A model generated the notes under the pieces. It saw only the letters and a list, made by a program, of their open reading frames with translations, ran no database searches and had not been told where the DNA came from. From Pigoraptor chileana (taxonomy: Eukaryota; Opisthokonta; Filasterea), in contig CALSCR010001752.1 in assembly GCA_943704495.1 (NCBI GenBank), positions 1 to 52,067 on the forward strand: DNA of 52,067 bases, given 5' to 3'. This document shows positions 1-9,759 of the stretch, piece by piece; the first letter of the stretch is position 1, and each line of letters starts with the position of its first letter. Both the position numbers and the translations under genes were made by a program.

Positions 1-12
1 AAGAGAGAGAGG

Positions 13-14
<2 letters not shown>

Positions 15-57
<43 letters not shown>
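15..57. repeat. (TA)n microsatellite
   Basis: An uninterrupted TA dinucleotide run directly precedes the first copy of the dispersed repeat. Confidence 0.95.
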
Positions 58-58
<1 letters not shown>

Positions 59-60
<2 letters not shown>

Positions 61-95
61 ATTCAAGTCAGTGTCATAGGCGCTGTGCCCATGGA
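59..95 (-). repeat. Dispersed short repeat, copy A
   Basis: Read on the minus strand this segment contains CATGGGCACAGCGCC, then a GACACTGACTTGAATC block. It is near-identical to segments at 19827-19868 and 48107-48149. A fragment of the same repeat (ATGTAGGATTCAA at about 119-131) follows, and a degenerate copy lies at about 211-258, so this locus looks like a decayed tandem array. No coding potential is seen. Confidence 0.75.
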
Positions 96-332
96 CTCCA
101 CACGCGAGAGATAGAGAGATGTAGGATTCAAATGTACTGTTCAAGTCTTTTTAACAGAAATAGAGCAGGATCGGGTTCGAATATTTGAAGGGTGCAAAGA
201 AGGATGAGAGACGTAAGATTAAAGTCAGAGTTTTAGACGGTGTGTCCATGTACTCCTCAAGAATGAGAAAATATCAATAAGGCGGGGTAGGGGAGAATTC
301 GGCAGATCAAAAATGAGCGGCAACACACTCAC

Positions 333-751
333 ATCATGCTGGATGCCATCTGTCGACCGTCGCTTTCACTCGACTTAAGTGTGGCAATATGGACAATGGA
401 GCAATACATCGCCACCCATGCGGCCCACTTGACCTGCATCCGACACAGCCAATGTGCGCAATACAACGCGCAATTATGGAAATCAAGAATCAGTGACACG
501 GTTCGTACAGTGTCCGGCCGCTGCGCATGAATTTATGCATATGCCACCGCCAGATGTGGCCTCAGAGTACAACCACACGTGAAACTCACCCTCATCATCA
601 TGCTGAACATGCCGAACACAAGCCCGAGCAGGCTCATGTAGCTGGGCGGTGCATCCTCCGGGCTCTTGTATGCAGGCGTGTATTTTTGAACTTTGGCCGT
701 CCTCCGGGGATCCGATGGGCTCCCCTCACCTCCTTGCTGCTTCGGCGCCAT
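333..751 (-). CDS. WDR83OS: PAT complex subunit Asterix homologue (WDR83OS), 3' end missing
   Basis: Asterix is a small ER membrane protein of the PAT chaperone complex, which protects transmembrane helices during membrane protein insertion. Two exons are visible on the minus strand: 590-751 (54 codons from ATG) and 333-433. The first encodes SDPRRTAKVQKY and the helix SYMSLLGLVFGMFSMMMR; the second begins VKWAAWVAMYCS and continues to SSESDGRQMASSM. The family pattern SDPRRP-KV..Y, then YM-LLG, KWCAW-A-YCS and SSED-KQMMSS is clear. Exon 2 ends in phase 2 at a GTGAGT donor, and the last exon lies outside the window. It is divergent from CCDC174 with a 350-bp shared upstream region. Splicing is inferred; homology is strong. 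Confidence 0.85.
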
Positions 752-1101
752 CTTTTCCGTTTGAGAGAGCCTAAACACAGCGTGCGCCAACTGCAAACGT
801 ATGCTTTTTGTCGATTGTGTATTTGTTTGCCTCAAGTGCGCCCTTAAGTGCATCCGGAATCTGTTGAAAGTAATCGGCAGTCTGCCGGTCTGACTTCCAG
901 TGGGCCTAGCACATGTGACAGAGATCACGTGACAAAGTGAGATGAGCACGTGACATAAGGGGCGGAGACTGCTGGCCTGCAACCGGCGGCGTCAGCCGGC
1001 AATTCCCGGGGCCGAGATTCGCAAGTATAAAGTCATACATATATAAACAAGGAACAGACCATTTTTGTGCGTCTGGACCTTCATTCAACGCGCCCACAGC
1101 C
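752..1101. promoter_or_regulatory. Shared divergent upstream region of Asterix and CCDC174
   Basis: The 350 bp between the two start codons carry CACGTG palindromes at about 925 (ATCACGTGAC) and 947 (GCACGTGAC), plus the related ACATGTGAC at about 911. CACGTG is an E-box/G-box core bound by bHLH factors in many eukaryotes. A role here is inference. Confidence 0.45.
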
Positions 1102-3703
1102 ATGTCGAGACCGACGGAGATTGAAGTGAACTCTGCGTCGGTGGGTGCGAGTGAACTGTGTTACTGCTGACATCTGGTAGGGCAGTTGTGTTACTGCAAG
1201 TCTTCCACTTATGGTCACTGAGGGTGCATCAGCTCACGTGAATGCCAAGGCACTCTCAAGTTGATGTTGTTCTGTGAATCCAATTTGATTTACGGATTGA
1301 GGAGGACTGATATTAGCATCTCTGTCTACTGTTCTGTGTAGCTTGTCGACCTCAAGGCGGAGCTCTTTCGCAAACAGGAGGAGTTCAATCGCACCAAAGT
1401 GACCGGCATCCGCAACGCTGCACAAAAGGTCCGTCTAAAGATCGTTTCTACCTCTAATCTACTGGGAAGGGAGCCGTATCACCTTGTATAACTCCATTTA
1501 CATTTGTTGTGATGGCACAATCATAAAAAGCTTCAATGTGGTCACGAACCATCATCTTTGCCATTACTGAATGGATGTAAAGCAAATGCCCTTGCATCCA
1601 CAGAAAGTTACGCCGTTTGCACGCCAGAACAAGGGCGTCGAGTCACGTGCGGGGAAGGATGCGCAGTCGACCGTCAGCATTGAAGAAATGGACATGTTGG
1701 CCGAGTCCCGGCGTAAGCTGGAGGCGAAGTCTGCCGCTTATGAGCGCATGAAGGCGTCCGGTGTCAACGAGAGTGCGTATGCGTCTGTGTGCGATTGTGC
1801 TATGTTAGATGTGCCTGTCTCGATGTGAACAGGTATGCACTAGAGGCACTTGGTGTTCGTGTGATCTGGAGGATGCGTCTTTTGTGCTTGCAGCTCTATT
1901 TGTGAACCACTTGCTACACTAATAATGGGCATGCGCTGTGCAGATGATGACGACGGAGAGCGATTTCTTGTTGATTTTCAGAAGAAATCCTGGTCGGAGG
2001 TGTGTTTTTTAAGGACATCTCTCTGTTGGAATTGCGTGCTTTTGCGTCTACAGTGTTCCATGCATGTATGCAAGCTGTGCATGCATGCATAAGGTGTAAC
2101 GTTACGTATTTGTATGATTTTTTATATATAGATACATCTGTATGTGTAATTGTTGTATGTATGTGTTTGTTATCTGTGTGATCGACTTTGAAGTTCTCAA
2201 CTGGCAGTTTCCAACCAAAACGCATTTGAATCATAACAGGATCGCACTCGTCGAAGCGGAAGTAATTCCCCTCCACGCCGCACAATTTCCAAAACTGGAA
2301 GCAAAGAGCCTCAATCGGGTGATGGCGAGCCGATTGCGGCCGAAATAGGTGAATGGGTGGAGTACACTGACAGTTTAGGCAGAACTCGGCGCTGTCCACG
2401 GGCGGAATTGGATCGCCTTCTTGAGATGGACGGCAAGAGCAGAGACCATTACGACAAATCGGACGAGCTCAGGTTTGTTTGCACGTGATGTCGCGTGTGT
2501 GTGGGTTCGTGCTTTCATGTGCCGTCGTGTGGTATATGCGGGTATATGCGGTTTGCCATTTGTGAATTTGCCCATAGAAGTGAGATTGTGCGTGAGAATC
2601 AGATGAGCCCCTCTTATGCTGCTCATGTGTGGCCTGCGTGTGTGTGTCTGTGTATCCTGGCATCTCTCTTCCTTCACATAGGACATGATTCGCATTTATT
2701 CGCCAGTATGGCACTCACTCCCTTTCAATCTCAATACAACAGCGATGGAGCAGACGCAAAGCGGCGGCGTATTGAGCGCGACTACGACGAGGATGATGGC
2801 AAGCCAGTCGGCCCAGTGCACTACCAGCATGTGCTGGGGAACGGTGTGTGTGTATGTGTGTATGTGTGTGTGTGTGTGGTGTGGTGTGTGTATGTATGGG
2901 TGTATGTATGTGTGTGTGCATGTGTATGTATGGGTGTGTGTGTGACTGTGCGCATGTGTGTGTGTGTGTGTTGTGTATGTTGTGTGTGTGTGTGTGAGCG
3001 TGTGTCTGTGTGTGGGGCCATGCATTTCTACCTTGGCATTCGCCTATTTGTTGTTACAATCCCTGAACATTTTTGTTTCTCTGCTAATTCTCAAATCCAT
3101 CCCTGCAGAGATCCGCGACCACGGAGTCGGATATTACCGCTTTTCAACCGACGAGGAGACTCGTCAGGATCAGATGAAGGAGCTGGAGCGACTACGACAA
3201 CAGGTCTGTGTGGGAGACAATGTGTGGTTTGTTCACTTTTTGCAATTGCTAACAATGGCAGTGAGTTTGCGCCGTACTGTCAGCCTAAGTGTGTTTTTCA
3301 CAAGCGTTTTTCATCTTACAGGCATATTGTCGGACATCTAATATGATTTTTCTACGTCGTACCGACCCATCACTCCTGCGTGACACTATCCCCACAAACT
3401 GACACACAGACTATCGAATCGCGTGTCCGCCGAGACCGTCTCAAATCAAAGCGGGAGGAAGAGAAGCAGGCGCGACTCGACAAAATTCGTGCCAAACGAA
3501 GTGCTGTCGCTTCATCGTCATCCGACGCCACAATTGCGAGCGGTGATATGACGGTTGACGCTGGCGCTGTGGGGGATGCGTCCTCGCGCGACACTATTGT
3601 CACCATGAATCCCCCTCTGGCGGATCACGGCGTTGATGCAGATCGACAGAAAATTCTCGATTACGTCAGATCTCTTCGACCTCCCGCGATGAAACCGCCG
3701 TGA
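1102..3703 (+). CDS. CCDC174: CCDC174 homologue
   Basis: CCDC174 is a nuclear coiled-coil protein associated with RNA processing and exon-junction factors. Eight phase-compatible exons give 357 aa: 1102-1140, 1342-1428, 1604-1772, 1944-1999, 2240-2472, 2743-2843, 3109-3203 and 3410-3703. The N-terminus SLVDLKAELFRKQEEF is almost identical to the human protein. It is followed by a RAEKDA-like coiled coil, the FLVDFQKK motif, EWVEYTDSLGRTRRC, GPVHY, HGVGYYRFS and a basic coiled coil (residues about 260-320). The intron at 2844-3108 is largely (TG)n. The start is fixed by conservation right after the ATG. Exon borders are GT-AG throughout. Confidence 0.92.
2844..3012. repeat. (TG)n-rich intron tract
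   Basis: An imperfect TG/TGTA tract starts at the splice donor of a CCDC174 intron. It generates long Cys/Val-rich or Thr/His-rich spurious frames on both strands. Confidence 0.9.
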
Positions 3704-5288
3704 GAGCGCCGGGAGGCTATCCGGAGCAGAAAATGTCAATGCGGCAGCATGCACTGAGGGCCAACATTCGGTTAATTAGCAGGCCCGACGTGGAACGACC
3801 GGGTGAGGAAGCATTCCGACAGGGAGCACTGCCACTGCTTGCAATTCAAAGGAAGGCGATTGTTACAAAGGACGCACAAATCGGAAATCGAAAATAATTT
3901 CGTTGTGAGTGGTATGCGCTGTCGAGAGTACGATATTAACTGGTTTACGTCAAACTTTTTGAGAGAAACTGACGCCGTAATACTGCTGTTGCTCGATGAG
4001 TGGCGTCTGGACGGTCTTCATAACATTATGCATTGGCCATAACATTATTGTCTTTGTTCTCTACTTTGATTGGCAAGTATTTCCAGATATTGCTGCACCG
4101 TTCGTGAGTTTTTTCCTCTACATCAATGACAGTGCGCCGCTCAAAGCATCCTAAAAGACAGCATGTTGCCCGGCGATGACGCAAACGAGCCACAACCTCG
4201 TAGAATTCGTAGGTGCCGACCAATCACCGTAACGTTGCGAGTTGGGCGAACAGTACGCCATCCGCAATAAGCCGCTGTGTGGCGCAAGGCCACATTGGTC
4301 GAATCAAGCGGACAGCCATGTAGAACAGGCCAACCCCGCATTAAGCCGGCGCCGCTTCACATTAGGACACCGCCAATCAGTGCCGTCACACATAATCGCC
4401 CTTAGTGCATATAATGCTTACCGACAGACCTCGCGGCCAACATTCTTCTCGGCCAAGATAACAGATTGGCCGCTGAGCGAGCCGTTCGCCAATAAACGCC
4501 TAAGCCAGTTTGCATCTCAACCGGCCGGCAACAAAAAGTAACCTCATTATACATTGCTGTCTTCATTCATTGAGAGCCCGGGCTGTCAATCAGGGGTGCA
4601 CCCCTGCTGTCAATGCATGATACGCAACGTTCCGCCGCACACCATGGAACATATACAGTATATTACAGCCATCAATTACACGGTCTGATGTCCGATATGC
4701 AGGGGTTATATGTTTAAGCCCTCTGGACGACATAGAATTGCAAAACAATTCACCCCTCTTCTTTTTCCTCCCTTTTTTCTTCTTTTTGTCGTTTTTATCA
4801 GAGTGCGTATACCGTATATGTCGCGCGCACCGTTGGCGGGCCACAGAGTTGGATTAACCCTGCAGTAGCCATGATGGGCAGCGTGCAATAATACTCTTAG
4901 CAGAAACTAGTCACGTGGCACCCACACCGTCCCGTTTTACGGGGAGGGTCTATTTGTGTAAAAACAGAATGCTCGCCGGCTTGTCTGCATCTCAACATTT
5001 AAAAACGGGATGCTGCACACGCGTGCAATCGTGAAGCGTGGGCGCACAATAGTAGCATGCAGTTATGGGTTGGTCACGTGCAACCGATTTATGTGGGCAT
5101 CTCAGTGACGCCGACATGACGTCCCATCGAAGGACGGAGAATAGCGCAGTGACGTCTTTGACACAATAGTCCTCCTTCAAAGATACCATAGTCCTCCCTT
5201 ACACACAGATAATGCAAAAATAGGGAAGTTGTGACTTTGTGCTTTAAAAAGGATCACTTGACAAATCGGAAAATTGCGGCGGCAAAAA
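3704..5288. other. Intergenic region between CCDC174 and GRL-like gene 1
   Basis: No convincing gene is seen in these 1.6 kb; the open frames here lack recognisable motifs. It holds a 16-bp perfect palindrome at 4591-4606, a pyrimidine-rich tract near 4745-4795, and CACGTG motifs at about 4912 and 5075, the latter about 215 bp upstream of the next start codon. Confidence 0.6.
4582..4614. repeat. Perfect palindrome flanked by direct repeats
   Basis: CAGGGGTGCACCCCTG (4591-4606) is its own reverse complement. It is bracketed by the direct repeat GCTGTCAAT at 4582-4590 and 4606-4614. It could be a protein-binding site or a small hairpin; no function is known to me. Confidence 0.7.
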
Positions 5289-6829
5289 ATGGGCGACAAG
5301 GAAGGGTTGGAGGAACCTCCGCCCGTATTACAGCCACTTCTTGCTGTGAGTGCTTAGTCACGTTGTGCGCGCGTTAGCTTTAGTCACGTTGTGCGCACGG
5401 AGCGAACCATTGAAATTGTCCTCTCTGTCAATACATGGACCATCTTGCACAAACACCGCCATGTGATCATTAATAATTTTTTTAATCGTCCCGCACGCAG
5501 GTTGACGAGCGGGACTCCTTCGGTCTCCCACAGTTCCCGGATCCGAATGCGCCCGTGCCAGTGAAGCCCCTGTGGTTGATCACAACAGTCGCACAGCTCG
5601 TCGCGTTGCGTGTACCGGGACAAAGCTACCGACGCTTCTTTATTTACTATCGCATAGCCGTTCTCTCCCTATTTCTCATGGCGATTATTATTGCCAGCAT
5701 CGGCATGCTCAATGGCGTCTCCATCTTGCGGGAGCAAACGTCGAAAGTGGCTTATGTCGCCTTCCAACTGTCCGTCATGACATTTGTTCCACTGTGGTCC
5801 ACCGGTTATGGGCTGTATTACTTTGCGTCTCGGCCTTCGGACGTCGAAAAAACAATCCTTATGATCGAACCAGAGTGGCTTTATCTGGCGCCCAAGCTCG
5901 CCCGCCGCTACACTGTTGTCGCGGCGATCTTTTTTGCGGCCCAATGGATCGAAATGGTGACGCAGAGCCAAATACTTAGTTTGTTCACGTTCGATGCGGG
6001 CGATTTCTTCAAAGTGTCGGCGTCGACAATCAACATTCCAAAGAGCCTCGGCCGTTTTAGTAACGTTTACTTGCCCTTTTTCTACTACCTGATCGTCTAC
6101 ACTATACTACTCGCCATTGCGATTTCCGTCCGATCGTATGTTGTGGCATTCCGATGTCTCACATCGCAAGTTCACGACGTCTCGAACGAGATTGAGGTGA
6201 CGCAATTTGTATTCGAATTTCGTCGATGGCGAAATGCGCTATCGAAAACGTGCGCTAAAACGCAACATTTTCTCGGTCCCGTTCTCGCTGCAATCTTTGT
6301 CGGGATTGTCGTGTCGATATTCATGTCGTTCCAGTTTAGCGGGTTCAAGAAAGCCGAAGGTGCAAGTGGCGTGTGCATGTGTCCCAACGGCACCATCGTC
6401 TCGTACAGTAAGGGGCACCTCTCGTTTTACGATGCCAGCTCTGGCTATGTCGGAGAAAGAGATTACTCGGACGACGGGATTTCCGATGCCCTTGCGGTGG
6501 CGAATGAAGCGGCGGAGGACGTACAGACACGCGTCTTTCACATGTTTCTCCGTGAAGCCATTCGTATGGCGGTCTTTATGATGGCGCCGCTTATGTGGAT
6601 AATATACAGTGCTGCAGAGCTGACGGCGCTCACAGAGTCGATGCTCACTGAAGTGAACGACCGAATGGAGGATGAGCGTGCGAGGACACTGCTCATGCCG
6701 GTGTGGCATCTTGTGCAAACGCCGTGCAAGTATACTGTTTATGGCGTTCCGTTCTCCAAGGGTCTCTTCAAGAGCATCATTGTCGTTGTGTTCTCGGCGT
6801 CATCTGTTGTCATTAACAATGCAATCTGA
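5289..6829 (+). CDS. GRL-like seven-transmembrane receptor, paralogue 1
   Basis: Two exons, 5289-5345 and 5501-6829, give 461 aa. After a soluble acidic/proline-containing N-terminus of about 60 residues there are seven hydrophobic segments, for example FFIYYRIAVLSLFLMAIIIA, VAYVAFQLSVMTFVPLW, VYLPFFYYLIVYTILLAIAI, a FLGPVLAAIFVGIVVSIF segment, AIRMAVFMMAPLMWIIYSA and SIIVVVFSASSVVINNAI. The layout, the length near 450 and the C-terminal block PVWHLVQ-YTVYGVPFSKGLF before the last helix resemble gustatory-receptor-like (GRL) proteins of insects and protists. The insect TYhhhhhQF signature itself is absent. The same features recur in the neighbour at 7245-9014, with which it is convergent. Family assignment is by pattern only; ligand and channel function are unknown. 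Confidence 0.65.
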
Positions 6830-7244
6830 AGGCTCGTGTCGGTGTGCTTGTGTTGCGTGCGTGCGTGCGTGCCGGGTGTTTGTATTTGCGCGTGCGTGCG
6901 TGTATGGGTATATTTGTGCGTTTGCGTGCGTGGATGGTTTATGTGTTTGCGCGTGCGTGCGTGTGGATCGAAATAATGGAAGCTTCATCAATTTTTGTGT
7001 AAATATTTTCATAAGTCTGAAATGGTACCTACACACATTACGTGAAACGTTATGCATGTGTGTGCGCGCATGTTTTCTTGAAAATAACAGCGAAAAAGTG
7101 TACTCAGACACAGGGAGAGAGATGCTCCAAGGGCCAGTAAAAAGACGAAAATAACGCGCGGAAAACTAAAAAAGACAATAATGACGCACACACAAAGAGG
7201 ATGTGATACAGACGCATGCACATATCGCACAAACACAGCCAATC
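6830..7244. other. Convergent 3' region between the two GRL-like genes
   Basis: GCGT/TGCG repeats at about 6850-6965 follow the stop codon of paralogue 1. No further gene is seen. Confidence 0.7.
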
Positions 7245-9014
7245 TCAGAGTGCATTGTGTATGACAACCGACGACGCGCTGAATATAACAATGATAATGT
7301 TCATGAAAAGCTCCCTTGAAAACGTAACGCCATAGACTGTGAACCCTGCCCCAGTCTGCACCACGTGCCACACCGGACGATATACGCGCTCGAGATCCCT
7401 GTCGCTCAGTTTGTCGTTCACTTCGTCGAGAATATCGTCAGTGGAAGAAGTAAGCTCGGACGCGTGATATATAAAGTAGAGCAGCGGGGCCATCATGAAA
7501 AGGGCAAGGCGCACGCTCTCCCGGATGAACGTGTCGGCAGTGACGCCATCCTTCTTGTCACTTCCTTGTGCGTCACCTCCAAACGGCGCGGGGAGAGTGT
7601 TGTTTGTGTGGATAAATGTCCCGTTGGACCTGTTGTGTGCGCGCGTGCGTTTTGTTGGAGGTGTTTTTAGTGTGACATGACATGAAGTTGTTCGGTTGTG
7701 CAAACATAGCAATACCAGAATCGCTTGGAGTTAAGAGTGTGGGCATACCATGTGCATGTGTGTGTGAGTGCGTGAGTGTGTGTGTGCGTGCAAGCGTAAG
7801 TGGGTGAGTAAGGTCGTGCACGTGGGTGAGCACAACATTGGAGGTTTTGATGGACGCATGTGCATATGCCGGCAGCTTTGTACACGACGGTGTCACAAAT
7901 GTCGACCCACCCAAAGCACGGGCACTCTCCCGAATTATTCTTCTTAATGACTCCGCTCAGTTGAAACGACAGAAATATTGTCATTACGAGCCCAACGAAC
8001 ACAAGCAGCAGCATGGGGCCCAGGTACATCTGGACCTTTTTGCACGTGATCGACAGAGACCGCCGCCACATGCGATAGTCAGCCATGAAGGCAAGGGCAT
8101 CCTCACTACACGTCAAGTCCCTCACTCGGCTTCTCAGAGTGCGAAAGGCAATCACGTAAAACTGGATCGTAATGGCAACCGTTGCAATCATAGTGTAGAG
8201 AACATTGTAAAATATCAGCGGAAAAAGCACCTCACACAGACGCACGGCCCACTCGGGAATGTGAAAATCCGACCTCAGTTCCTGAAGCGACGCCGCACTG
8301 CTGCGAGAGTACGCCGTGTCAAACTGCGTCGCCATAATATAGTCGATCCACTGAAGGATATTCAGTGCAGCAAGCACGAGAATATGTCTTCGAATGCGGA
8401 TGGGAATGCGGTGCCGTGCATTCTCTTCAACCATTGTGCCGATGCGCTCGATGTCCGCTGGCCTCTGCCACCAATAGTATGTCCCGAAAGAAAAGGATAC
8501 GACCGCCGTCGCAAAAGATCCGCAAAATTGAAAGAGAACAAATGCGGCAATGTCGGTCGTTTTTCTGAGTCGCTTAGCGACAGACACCGTGCTCATCGAG
8601 AAGAGCACAATACCCGCCAACAGACAAAGTGCCGTGATGATCCGCAGACAGATGAATCGGTTTCTATAGACGTGCGAGCGAGGATGCATAAATCCAACCA
8701 CACGAGCGGCCACGATAAGCCAACGGAGCTGTTTCTCCTGAAGAGATACGCCCGTGACGGCGCACATAGAGTCGTCGTTGATTGGGGCGCTCTTAGAGTC
8801 TGCCGGATCGAGGACGGAGGCCATGTCAGTGGGAAGCTGTGTGTGTGTGCGTGTGTGTGAAAGCGGGGGGGGGGGGGGGTTGCGTGAGAATGAAATACTT
8901 TAGCACTCGACACATAATATCGATGAATATAGATATTAAAGTTCCAAGTAGCGGACATACCATGGCTGAATTGACCTTGCCATCTCCAAAGAGCTCGTCG
9001 TCGCTTTCGGACAT
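7245..9014 (-). CDS. GRL-like seven-transmembrane receptor, paralogue 2
   Basis: Three phase-compatible exons on the minus strand, 8961-9014, 7911-8836 and 7245-7629, give 454 aa. It starts MSESDDELFGDGKVNSAM, then a long exon with five hydrophobic helices. A Cys-containing loop SGECPCF-SNGTF parallels SGVCMCPNGT in paralogue 1. The last exon has SVRLALFMMAPLLYFIYHA, PVWHVVQ-FTVYGVTFSREL and IIIVIFSASSVVIHNAL. The paralogue pair suggests a local duplication followed by divergence, and the positions of the introns differ. It is divergent from the LIM-SH2-PLC gene. Function as a receptor or ion channel is inference from the GRL resemblance. Confidence 0.65.
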
Positions 9015-9759
9015 TTTACCAGACACAACTGCAATTAATAAGAACACCAAGTGCTTCTTGGCCCTTCATCTTTCTTTGAGACAACACTTTTATGTCCGTC
9101 GCCGTCAGTGTTGACTGTTGTGGCTTTTACGATTCGTAATAAATATCGTAAAGTTTAGTACTATCAATTAATGGGAATATCAACCCAGCATACATCCATA
9201 TATAGCTACTATACCCTTTAGTTACTATAATAGTATATTTCGTCACTGGGTGAGGAGTCGGTTGCGGAGAATTGAAATTGACCCTAAATTTCTCCACTGT
9301 TTTAACGGCATTTTCAATACAAAACGGACGAGAGAAGACGGACACGGATATGCCGGATTGGAGGAACGCCGAACTGAAGCGAGAGATGGTCGTCGATAGG
9401 CACACGCATACACCCACACACACACACACACACACATACACACACACACACTTTCTCTGACTGTCTTTCTCTCTATACATACATACAGGCACACACAATA
9501 CAAACATACACAGACACTCTCTCTATCTCGGGAGATTCGGTTCAGGCATTCCCTGTCGCCGAAGAAGAAAACAAAAGGTTATTTGACCTTGTATTTTAGA
9601 GTCTTCGTGTGTGGTATTATATCTATCCCTCCTTCCCCTTTAGTTGTTGTTGTGAAGATATTGAAGCGAGGGTTACTTGTTGACGTCTCTTTACTGACGG
9701 ACACAACCGGATTTCGACGTGTGTAGGTCCATTGGGGGGAGTTTATACCATTCGAGAAT
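9015..9759. promoter_or_regulatory. Shared divergent upstream region, GRL-like 2 and LIM-SH2-PLC
   Basis: This 745-bp AT-rich interval has a (CA)n tract at about 9411-9452 and no recognisable gene. No CACGTG core was seen in it. Confidence 0.45.
9411..9452. repeat. (CA)n microsatellite
   Basis: Nearly pure CA repeat in intergenic DNA. Confidence 0.9.

Larger units (their letters stand above)
1..332. other. Repeat-rich left edge, probable intron of the Asterix gene
   Basis: This stretch holds a GA tract, a (TA)n tract at about 15-57, and two copies of a dispersed repeat: a clear one at 59-95 and a degenerate one at about 211-258, both in reverse orientation. It probably lies inside the Asterix intron that starts at 332 on the minus strand. 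I looked for the last Asterix exon, expected to end in an NPQP-like motif, and did not find it here. Confidence 0.5.

Noticed and set aside
2495-3346. Long Cys/Val-rich plus-strand frame and Thr/His-rich minus-strand frames
   Set aside because: They read through a (TG)n intron of CCDC174; the real exons 2743-2843 and 3109-3203 lie within. Similar frames over other microsatellites were ignored.
4242-4541. 99-aa open frame in the 3.7-5.3 kb intergenic region
   Set aside because: No similarity to known families recognised and no splice-compatible neighbours.
7826-8860. 344-aa plus-strand open frame
   Set aside because: It is antisense to the well-supported second exon of GRL-like gene 2 and has no recognisable motif.
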